DNA of 64,000 bases, taken from positions 44,250 through 108,249 of the forward strand of contig DASUEU010000033.1 in the NCBI GenBank assembly GCA_036274895.1, read 5' to 3'. Shown one piece after another: positions 57,402 through 64,000 of this stretch. A program made the translations under genes and the position numbers. Origin of the DNA: CALMKX01 sp036274895. GTDB lineage: Bacteria; Acidobacteriota; Thermoanaerobaculia; Multivoradales; SZUA-115. How positions within the stretch are numbered: position 1 is the first letter of the stretch; each line of letters begins with the position of its first letter. The notes beneath the pieces were generated by a model that searched no databases, had not been told where the DNA came from, and worked only from the letters and a program-made list of their open reading frames with translations.

Positions 57402-60119
57402 ATGGCCAAGTACATCTACGCATTCGGTGGCGGTGGGGCGGAGGGGCAGGGGGACTGGAAGGCTCTGCTGGGAGGCAAGGGGTCCGGCCTGGCCGAGATG
57501 AGCCGGCTGGGCATCCCGGTGCCCCCCGGCTTCACCATCACCACCGAGGTCTGCACTCACTTTCACGCCCAGGGGGGCGGCTTTCCCGAGGGGCTGGCGG
57601 CGGAGCTCGACGAGCACGTCGCCTTACTCGAGAGCCGGCTGGGCCGGCGCTTCGGCGACGCCACCAATCCGTTGCTGGTGTCGGTGCGTTCGGGGGCGGC
57701 GATCTCGATGCCGGGCATGATGGACACCGTGCTCAACCTGGGTTTGAACGACGCCACCGTGGCCGCCCAGACCGCCGCCGGCGTCAACCCGCGCTTCCTG
57801 CGCGACTCCTACCGCCGCCTGCTGTCGATGTACGGCGACGTGGTGCTCGAGGCCCCCCACGAGTCCTTCGAGAAGGCCCTGGCCGCCGCCCGCTCCGAGG
57901 CCGGTGTGGCCACCGACGCCGAGCTATCGGCCGAGGCCCTCGATCGGGTCATCGAGGCGTACAAAGCCATCATCGCCCGCGAGGGCAAGCGCCCCTTCCC
58001 CCAGGACGCCCGCGAGCAGCTGTGGGGCGGCGTGAGGGCTGTGTTCGAGAGCTGGAACATCAAGCGCGCCCGCGAGTACCGCAAGATCCACGGCATTCCC
58101 GACGACATGGGCACGGCGGTCAACGTCCAGGCCATGGTCTTCGGCAACCGCGGCGCGGACTGCGCCACCGGCGTGGCCTTCACCAGGAACCCCGCCACCG
58201 GCGAGGCCAAGCTCTACGGCGAGTACCTGACCAACGCCCAGGGCGAGGACGTGGTGGCGGGCATCCGCACCCCACACCAGATCCGCTCCGACGACGGCTC
58301 TTCCGGCCTCGCCGAGGAGTTTCCCGCCGCTTTCGCCGAGTTCGAGGGCGTCTGCCGCACCCTCGAGGACCACTTCGCCGACATGCTCGATGTCGAGTTC
58401 ACCATCGAGCACGGCAAGCTCTACATGCTCCAGACCCGTACCGGCAAGCGCACCGGCCCCGCGGCCGTGCGCATCGCCGTGGACCTGGTGGCGGAAGGGC
58501 GGATCTCCCAGCAGAAGGCCCTGACCCGCGTCGACCCCGAGCAGCTGGTCCAGATGCTGGCGCCGGTCTTCGACCCGGACGAGAAGGCCGCCGCTGTGCG
58601 TTCCGGCCGCCTGCTGGCCAAGGGCCTAGGCGCCGGCCCGGGCGCAGCCTCCGGGCGCATCGCCCTGACCGCCGAGCGCGCCGCCGAGATGGCGGCCCAG
58701 GGTCCCGTCCTGTTGGTGCGGGAGGAGACCTCGCCGGACGACATCATGGGCATGCACGCCGCGGTGGGCATCCTGACCTCGCGAGGCGGTATGACGTCCC
58801 ACGCCGCCGTGGTCGCCCGCGGCATGGGCAAGCCGTGCATCGTCGGCGCCGGGGCGCTCGCGGTCGAGAGCGAGAAGGGGGAGCTGCGGGTGGCCGGCCA
58901 GGTCTTCCACGAGGGGGACCAGCTGTCGATCGACGGCACCAGCGGTGAGGTCATCGCCGGCGGCCTGGCGGCCAAGCCTTCGGAGGTGGTGCAGGCCCTG
59001 GTCGAGGGCCGGCCCAGCGACTCCCCGGCCGTCCACGCCTTCACCCGCCTGCTCGGCTGGGCGGACGAGCACCGCCGCCTGCGCGTGCGCGCCAACGCCG
59101 ACACTCCCCACGACGCCCGGGTGGCCCGGGCCTTCGGCGCCGAGGGCATCGGGCTTTGCCGCACCGAGCACATGTTCTTCGCCGAGGACCGCATCCCCTG
59201 GGTGCAGCGCATGATCCTCGCCGCCACTCCGGCGGACCGCGAAGCGGCCCTGGCCCACCTGCTGCCCCTCCAGCAGGCGGACTTCGAGGGCATCTTCGAG
59301 GCCCTGGGGGGGCTGCCGGTGACCATCCGACTGCTCGACCCGCCGCTGCACGAGTTCCTGCCCCGCGAGAAAGAGGATGTCGTCGCCCTGGCGCGGGACA
59401 TCGGCGTCGAGGCTGCCGTGGTGGAGCAGAAGGTGGCGAGCCTGGCCGAGGCCAACCCCATGCTCGGCCACCGCGGTTGCCGTCTGGGGCTGACCGCGCC
59501 GGAGATCTACGACATGCAGGTCGAGGCGATCGCCCGCGCGGCGGTGGCCCGGGTCCGCGCCGGTGCCGAGGTCCGGCCCGAGATCATGCTGCCGCTGGTG
59601 GGCACTGAGACCGAGATCGCCCGCCTGAGGAAGCGCACGGCCGAAGTGCTGGAGCGGGTCTTCGTCGCCGAAGGAGTGCGGGTGCCGATCCTGATCGGCA
59701 CCATGATCGAGGTGCCCCGGGCCGCCGTGGTGGCCGACCAGATCGCCCGCCACGCCGACTTCTTCTCCTTCGGCACCAACGACCTGACCCAGATGACCTA
59801 CGGCTACTCCCGCGACGACGCCGCCCACTTCCTACCGCTCTACGTGGACCAGGGCATCCTGCCCGTGGACCCTTTCGCCAAGCTGGACGTCGAGGGGGTG
59901 GGAGCCCTGGTCGAGATGGCCTGCAAGAAGGGCCGCGCCACCCGGCCTGACCTGAAGCTCGGCATCTGCGGCGAGCACGGCGGCGACCCGGACTCGGTCA
60001 CCTTCTTCGACGCCGTGGGCCTGGACTACGTTTCCTGCTCCCCCTACCGCATCCCGGTCGCCCGCCTGGCCGCGGCCCGGGCGCGGGTGGGGCGCAAGGC
60101 GGAGGAGGCGGGGGGCTGA
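57402..60119 (+). CDS. ppdK: Pyruvate, phosphate dikinase
   Basis: A 905-residue PPDK (pyruvate + ATP + Pi to PEP + AMP + PPi). The order is an ATP-grasp-type nucleotide-binding domain (YIYAFGGGGAEGQGDWKALL, LLGGKGSGLAEMSRLGIPVP), a swivelling domain with the phospho-His (LTSRGGMTSHAAVVARGMGK, His near residue 465), and a PEP/pyruvate TIM barrel. The barrel carries GLCRTEHMFF, GHRGCRLG, IGTMIEVPRAA, FSFGTNDLTQMTYGYSRDD and GICGEHGGDPDSV. All catalytic segments look intact. GGAGGA precedes the ATG. It allows reversible glycolysis or pyrophosphate use. Confidence 0.96.
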   Translation: MAKYIYAFGGGGAEGQGDWKALLGGKGSGLAEMSRLGIPVPPGFTITTEVCTHFHAQGGGFPEGLAAELDEHVALLESRLGRRFGDATNPLLVSVRSGAAISMPGMMDTVLNLGLNDATVAAQTAAGVNPRFLRDSYRRLLSMYGDVVLEAPHESFEKALAAARSEAGVATDAELSAEALDRVIEAYKAIIAREGKRPFPQDAREQLWGGVRAVFESWNIKRAREYRKIHGIPDDMGTAVNVQAMVFGNRGADCATGVAFTRNPATGEAKLYGEYLTNAQGEDVVAGIRTPHQIRSDDGSSGLAEEFPAAFAEFEGVCRTLEDHFADMLDVEFTIEHGKLYMLQTRTGKRTGPAAVRIAVDLVAEGRISQQKALTRVDPEQLVQMLAPVFDPDEKAAAVRSGRLLAKGLGAGPGAASGRIALTAERAAEMAAQGPVLLVREETSPDDIMGMHAAVGILTSRGGMTSHAAVVARGMGKPCIVGAGALAVESEKGELRVAGQVFHEGDQLSIDGTSGEVIAGGLAAKPSEVVQALVEGRPSDSPAVHAFTRLLGWADEHRRLRVRANADTPHDARVARAFGAEGIGLCRTEHMFFAEDRIPWVQRMILAATPADREAALAHLLPLQQADFEGIFEALGGLPVTIRLLDPPLHEFLPREKEDVVALARDIGVEAAVVEQKVASLAEANPMLGHRGCRLGLTAPEIYDMQVEAIARAAVARVRAGAEVRPEIMLPLVGTETEIARLRKRTAEVLERVFVAEGVRVPILIGTMIEVPRAAVVADQIARHADFFSFGTNDLTQMTYGYSRDDAAHFLPLYVDQGILPVDPFAKLDVEGVGALVEMACKKGRATRPDLKLGICGEHGGDPDSVTFFDAVGLDYVSCSPYRIPVARLAAARARVGRKAEEAGG

Positions 60120-60161
60120 ACCAAGGGCAGGGTTGCTCTTGTCATGGGAAAGGAGCCGTTC

Positions 60162-60698
60162 GTGATCCGCAAGGTCTTGGTAGGTCTGAGCCTGTTCTGC
60201 TTCATGGGAGGCCCTCCGGGGTTCGCCGCGGAGCCCCCCACTGTCGATCCCCATCTCGCTCCCCTCGCGGCTTTCGCCGGCAAGACCTGGCGGGGCAACC
60301 TGGCCGCCGAGGGCAAGCCGGCGCAGTGGGACGTCTCGCGCTGGGAGGTGGTCTTGAAGGGCAAGGCGATCAAGACTCGTCACTCGGTCAACGAGGGGGC
60401 CTACGGTGGGGAGAGCTACATCGTTTGGGACGAGGCCAAGCAGAGCCTGGTCTACTTCTACTTCACCAACGCCGGCTTCTACACCACCGGCACCATGACC
60501 GCCACCGGAAAGGGCTTCGAGGCCCGCGAGGCGGTCACCGGCCAGGCGGACGGCATCACCGAGGTGCGCTCCACCTACGAGCTGCTGCCGGACGGCCGCA
60601 TGCGCACCCGTTCCGAGTACTTGAAGAACGGCGAGTGGGTGGGTGGGCGTGAGGCCATCTACGTCGAGGACCCCTCGGCCACGGTGGTGCTGGACTAG
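60162..60698 (+). CDS. Secreted DUF1579-like protein
   Basis: A 178-residue exported protein. Starting at GTG 60162, behind AAGGAG, it gives a clean signal peptide (IRKVLVGLSLFCFMGGPPGF). ATG 60144, six codons upstream, is the alternative. The mature part is a small beta-rich domain (PLAAFAGKTWRGNLAAEGKP, SYIVWDEAKQSLVYFYFTNA, STYELLPDGRMRTRSEYLKN) like the DUF1579/lipocalin-related family, often found as periplasmic ligand-binding proteins. The ligand is unknown. It lies between ppdK and mutL, with no clear operon link. Confidence 0.7.
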   Translation: MIRKVLVGLSLFCFMGGPPGFAAEPPTVDPHLAPLAAFAGKTWRGNLAAEGKPAQWDVSRWEVVLKGKAIKTRHSVNEGAYGGESYIVWDEAKQSLVYFYFTNAGFYTTGTMTATGKGFEAREAVTGQADGITEVRSTYELLPDGRMRTRSEYLKNGEWVGGREAIYVEDPSATVVLD

Positions 60699-60738
60699 CG
60701 GTTAGGAAGCGCGCAGCGCGGGACGTAGAATCCGGCCC

Positions 60739-62601
60739 GTGGCCACCATCCATCACCTGCCCGACCGTCTGATCAGCCAGATCGCTGCCGGGGAGGTGGT
60801 GGAGCGTCCCTCCTCGGTGGTCAAGGAGCTGGTCGAAAACTCGCTCGACGCCGGGGCGGGGGAGGTGCGGGTGGAGCTGGAGGCCGGCGGCAGGCAGCGC
60901 ATTCTGGTCGCCGACGACGGCGGCGGCATGGACAGGGATGACGCCCTGCTCGCCTTCGACCGCCACGCCACCAGCAAGATCGCCTCCTTCGACGACCTCG
61001 AGAGCGTCGGCACCCTCGGCTTCCGGGGTGAGGCCCTGGCGGCCATCGCGGCGGTCTCCCGGGTGGAGCTGACCACCGCCCGCGAGAGCGGGGACGGCAC
61101 CCGGGTGCGCATCGAAGGGGGCCGCATCCGCTCCGCCGAGCCCGCGGCCCGTGCCCGCGGCACCACCATCGAGGTCGCGTCCCTGTTCTGGAACGTGCCG
61201 GCCCGGCGCAAGTTCCTGAAGGCCCCCGCCACCGAGCTGCGCCGAGCCCTGGAGGTGGTGGAGGGCTATGCCCTGGCTCGCCCCGAGGTGCGCTTCAGCC
61301 TGCTGTCGGAAGGGCGGGCCCTGCTCGAGACCCTGCCGGCGGGGGCCGACCCGGAGGGCGCCCGGCGCCGCATCGGCCAGATCTTCGGGACGGCCTTCGC
61401 CGAGCAGCTGGCGGCGCTGCCTCTGCGCGTCGGCACCGAAGGGGAGCGGATCTCCGGCTTCGTGGGCCGGCCCGAGACGGCGCGCGGCAAGCGGCTGTTC
61501 GTCTTCGTCAACCGCCGGCTGCTCAAGGACCGCAACCTGCTCAGTGCTTTCTACCGGGCGGTGCGGGAGGAGTGGCGCAGCGAGGACTTTCCGGCCCTTT
61601 TCCTCTTCCTGGACGTGCCGCCCGAGGAGGTGGACGTCAACGTCCATCCCCAGAAGGCGGAGGTGCGCTTCCGGGATTCCCGGCTGGTGGATCGGGTGGG
61701 GGAGGTGCTGCGAGCCGGCCTCTCCCTCGCCCGGGGCGAGGAGCCGGCTCCCCTGCGGTCTCCCCGCGGCGGGCCGTCGATGCCCTTCGCCTGGCAGGGG
61801 TTGGGGGGGTGGGAACCTCGCCGGCAAGAGCAGGGGGACGTCTGGGAGGTGCGGGAGGCACCCGGGCCGGTTTACGGCGAGGAGGCCGCGGATCCGTTCG
61901 CGCCGGTTTCCAGCCCTGCGCCTGCCGACTCCCGGATGCCCATGGGGCGGCTGGCCACGGCCGCCCTTGCCCCCCTGGAGCGCCCGATGGTGCCGCTTTC
62001 CGGCCGCAGCGGCGAGGTGCGCCCGTTTCGCCTTCTCGGCCAGTACAAGGGAACCCTGATCCTGGTCGAAGGTCCGGACGGCCTCTATCTCGTCGACCAG
62101 CACGTGGCCCACGAGCGCATCCTCTACGAGCGCCTGCGAAGGGAGCTGGCCTCAGCCAAGCCGGCCAGCCAGCGCCTGCTCTCGCCGGTGCTGCTCGACC
62201 TCGCCCCGGCCGAGCGCCTGCGCCTGGCGGGCCTGGCGGACGAGCTCGAGCCGGTGGGCTTCGGGCTGGCGGAGCTGTCCGGCGGCACGCTGGCCCTGAC
62301 CGCCATCCCGGCCGTGCTCTCGGCCGAGGAGGGAGAGAAGCTGGTGCTCTCGTTGGCGGCGTCGGGCGTGGCTGATTCGAGTGAACCCGGAGCCCTGGCC
62401 CGTGAGCTGCTCGAGGCCCTGGCCGCGAGCCTTGCCTGCAAGGCGGCGGTCAAGATGCACCACCCGCTGCGCCCGGCCGAGATGGAGGCCCTCCTCACCG
62501 AGCTCTTCGCCGCCGAGCAACCCTACGCCTGCCCCCACGGCCGCCCGATCGTGCTCACCATGACCGACGCGGATCTCGAGCGACGGTTCGGGAGGCGGTA
62601 G
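60739..62601 (+). CDS. mutL: DNA mismatch repair protein MutL
   Basis: A 620-residue MutL. The GHKL ATPase N-terminus shows IAAGEVVERPSSVVKELVEN, DDGGGMDRDDALLAFDRHAT and GFRGEALAAIAAVSRVEL, the three ATP-lid motifs. The C-terminal domain retains DQHVAHERILYE near residue 453, one change (A to V) from the endonuclease consensus DQHAxxExxxxE, and CPHGRPIVLTM near 600. MutL here therefore probably has nicking activity and acts without MutH. It begins at GTG 60739. The Pro/Gly-rich linker (about 335-430) is normal for the family. Confidence 0.94.
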   Translation: MATIHHLPDRLISQIAAGEVVERPSSVVKELVENSLDAGAGEVRVELEAGGRQRILVADDGGGMDRDDALLAFDRHATSKIASFDDLESVGTLGFRGEALAAIAAVSRVELTTARESGDGTRVRIEGGRIRSAEPAARARGTTIEVASLFWNVPARRKFLKAPATELRRALEVVEGYALARPEVRFSLLSEGRALLETLPAGADPEGARRRIGQIFGTAFAEQLAALPLRVGTEGERISGFVGRPETARGKRLFVFVNRRLLKDRNLLSAFYRAVREEWRSEDFPALFLFLDVPPEEVDVNVHPQKAEVRFRDSRLVDRVGEVLRAGLSLARGEEPAPLRSPRGGPSMPFAWQGLGGWEPRRQEQGDVWEVREAPGPVYGEEAADPFAPVSSPAPADSRMPMGRLATAALAPLERPMVPLSGRSGEVRPFRLLGQYKGTLILVEGPDGLYLVDQHVAHERILYERLRRELASAKPASQRLLSPVLLDLAPAERLRLAGLADELEPVGFGLAELSGGTLALTAIPAVLSAEEGEKLVLSLAASGVADSSEPGALARELLEALAASLACKAAVKMHHPLRPAEMEALLTELFAAEQPYACPHGRPIVLTMTDADLERRFGRR

Positions 62602-62622
62602 GGGCTGACTCTGGGGTGGGAG

Positions 62623-62925
62623 CTAGCAGCAGCCGCAGGTGTTCGGATCGAGGATGCAGCAGGGTTCGCCGAAGATGATGCAGTGGTCGCGGCACCAGGC
62701 CGCGCAGCCCTTGGAGACCGCCGTAGGCTTCGGACCGATCCCCAGCCAGAAGAGTAGCTCGGCATCGCCGATCTCGGAGAAGGGGATCAGCTCGTCAGAC
62801 GGCGCGACCGTCTGGCACTGCGCCTGGGCGTTCCCCTCTGCAGTGGCGGCAGGCTCCTCGGCGAGGGCCAGGGGAGCGAGGGCGACGAGGACTGCAAGGG
62901 CAGCGAACAAGGCGAGCTTCTTCAT
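62623..62925 (-). CDS. Small secreted cysteine-rich protein
   Basis: A 100-residue exported protein, convergent with mutL. A signal peptide (KKLALFAALAVLVALAPLAL) is followed by an Ala/Glu/Gln spacer and a Cys-dense tail with eight Cys (SKGCAAWCRDHCIIFGEPCC, ILDPNTCGCC). GAGGAGGT precedes the ATG at 62925; an upstream in-frame Met at 62958 would add 11 residues without signal character. It resembles the 49026 protein in plan. The function is unknown; a disulfide-rich peptide or a metal binder are options. Confidence 0.68.
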   Translation of the reverse strand: MKKLALFAALAVLVALAPLALAEEPAATAEGNAQAQCQTVAPSDELIPFSEIGDAELLFWLGIGPKPTAVSKGCAAWCRDHCIIFGEPCCILDPNTCGCC

Positions 62926-63057
62926 GGACGAGACCTCCTCGTCCCGCACCAGCATCATTGCCGGCGGGGTTCAAGAAGGGGAGTGAGGGCGGGGGTTGGG
63001 CGGGGGACAGGGGGGCGGGCTCCGTCAGCGCGGCAGGAGCACGCTAGGATCAGACCA

Positions 63058-63810
63058 ATGCTCTTCTCCCGCCGCCCCCTCACCCCCATCGAAGAAGCCC
63101 TCGGCTACCGGTTCAAGGATCTGAGCCTGCTGGAGACGGCCCTGACGCACCGGTCTCTGGCCAATGAGAAAGGCCTGGCCGTGAACTACGAACGGCTTGA
63201 GTTTTTGGGCGATGCGGTTTTGGGGGTGATGGTGGCGGAGTCGTTGTTTCTGGAGCATCCGGAGATGCCGGAGGGGGAGCTGTCCAAGCGCAAGAGTGCC
63301 CTGGTGTCCGAGAAGGCTCTTGTCCACCACGCCAGGGTGCTCGGGGTGGGGGAGGCGCTGCGGCTTGGGGTGGGGGAGGAGCGCTCGGGCGGGCGGCGCA
63401 AGCCTTCGCTGCTGGCCGACGTGGTCGAGGCCGTGTTCGGCGCCTTGTGGCTCGATGGTGGCCCCGACGTGGCGCGCCAGGCCGTGCGGAAGTTCCTCGC
63501 TGGGTCCTCCTCCGCCGGCACCTCGTGGATCCAGGACGGTGACGCCAAGACCCGCCTCCAGGAGGTGGTCCAGGGTTGGGGTTGGGACCGCCCGGAGTAT
63601 CGACTGGTGGCGGCCGAGGGGCCGGACCACAAGAAGCGCTTCGTGGTCGAGTGCGCCCTACGCGGCGAGGTGGCGGGGGAAGGGGCCGGGTCGAGCAAGA
63701 AGGAGGCCGAGCAGCGGGCTGCGGCCGCGGCGTTGGCGAGGTTGGAGGGGGAGGGCAGGCACGGGGGTGTACAACCTCTCATGACATGGGTGACAGTTCG
63801 ACCTCAGTAG
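63058..63810 (+). CDS. rnc: Ribonuclease III
   Basis: A 250-residue RNase III, cutting double-stranded RNA in rRNA and mRNA processing. The endonuclease domain has the signature ERLEFLGDAVLG at about residues 45-56 and the second acidic motif ADVVEAVFGALWLDGG near 120. The dsRNA-binding domain (DAKTRLQEVVQGWGW ... GSSKKEAEQRAAAAALARLE) ends near residue 235. The final residues, VQPLMTWVTVRPQ, lie beyond the domain and overlap the neighbouring insertion sequence, so the original C-terminus has probably been replaced at the insertion point near 63765. Confidence 0.92.
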   Translation: MLFSRRPLTPIEEALGYRFKDLSLLETALTHRSLANEKGLAVNYERLEFLGDAVLGVMVAESLFLEHPEMPEGELSKRKSALVSEKALVHHARVLGVGEALRLGVGEERSGGRRKPSLLADVVEAVFGALWLDGGPDVARQAVRKFLAGSSSAGTSWIQDGDAKTRLQEVVQGWGWDRPEYRLVAAEGPDHKKRFVVECALRGEVAGEGAGSSKKEAEQRAAAAALARLEGEGRHGGVQPLMTWVTVRPQ

Positions 63811-64000
63811 ATCCGTGACAGGGTTTGTGGGTCCGGGCGGGGCGCACCACCGCGGTGGTGCGCCCCGCCCGCAGGTCGATCTCCCGAATGTCCATATGCC
63901 GGAAGCTCACCAGCACATGGCCCGCGAACTCTTGGCATCGCACCCACTGGTGGGCCAGGGCTTCGCAGACGAAGTACCGGTGGCCCTGGTACTCCAAGCA
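63779..64000 (-). mobile_element. 3' part of an insertion-sequence transposase, cut by the window edge
   Basis: The minus-strand frame reads YQGHRYFVCEALAHQWVRCQ, VLVSFRHMDIREIDLRAGRT and ends HGSTEVELSPMS. This is the pattern of the C-terminal end of DDE transposases of the IS481/IS3-like group (a ...VREIDL...G.T... type beta-strand region). The family is not certain from 72 residues. The 5' part lies outside the window. It overlaps the rnc 3' end by 32 bp and contains a perfect palindrome. Confidence 0.6.
63834..63871. repeat. 38-nt perfect palindrome inside the transposase gene
   Basis: Centred on CGCG at 63851-63854, the arms CGGGCGGGGCGCACCACCG and CGGTGGTGCGCCCCGCCCG are exact reverse complements over 19 bp with no spacer. 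It lies in coding sequence (LRAGRTTAVVRPAR). It can extrude as a cruciform or act as a strong RNA hairpin on either strand. Confidence 0.75.

Overview
The window is GC-rich DNA from a diderm bacterium. It carries a TonB-dependent receptor, Tat and Sec signal peptides, and secreted proteins with an unusual C-terminal tag. The gene order recO-glyQ-glyS-ppdK and the abundance of tagged secreted proteins suggest Acidobacteriota, perhaps a Thermoanaerobaculia-like lineage. This placement is an inference; no rRNA or tRNA gene is visible to confirm it.

Layout. (1) 0-16 kb: a TonB receptor, a Tat-exported FAD oxidoreductase, a tagged M28 peptidase and a 1539-residue secreted nuclease-like protein with DUF11 repeats, all on the minus strand. 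They are followed by a glutamine synthetase with a good promoter and a run of small metabolic or unknown genes. This part is peppered with a short palindromic repeat (core GGTGCCAGGCAC), which I did not see elsewhere in the window. (2) 16-24.9 kb: a YhaN/YhaO (SbcCD-like) pair, a Fic AMPylase, a VapBC-type toxin-antitoxin pair, a palindrome-rich intergenic element and an rRNA methyltransferase. (3) 25-47 kb: a biosynthetic cluster, all on the plus strand and tightly coupled. (4) 47-54 kb: secreted proteins, a DNA-alkylation-repair protein and a frameshifted Uma2 gene. (5) 53.5-64 kb: housekeeping genes recO, glyQ, glyS, ppdK, mutL and rnc, with an insertion sequence at the 3' end of rnc that runs off the window edge.

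The main discovery candidate is the 25-47 kb cluster, which joins lipid/polyketide and ribosomal-peptide chemistry. In order it holds an ABC-2 exporter, a GT-B glycosyltransferase, and a single-protein assembly line FAAL-ACP-KS-AT-DH-KR-ACP with no release domain. Next come a 50-residue precursor peptide, a PqqD-like recognition protein, a radical SAM/SPASM enzyme, a transglutaminase-like protein, an SDR and a CocE/S15 hydrolase. Two further precursor peptides of the same family follow, then an HlyD adaptor, a MacB-type ATPase, two FtsX-type permeases and a degenerate P-loop kinase-like protein. A plausible reading is that the FAAL loads a fatty acid and the PKS extends it by one two-carbon unit. 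The radical SAM enzyme would modify Cys-containing cores, a protease would remove the leaders, and the acylated and possibly glycosylated peptide would be exported. The coupling step is unknown. Two of the three precursor genes are followed by copies of the same approximately 75-nt structured RNA element, which shows covariation.
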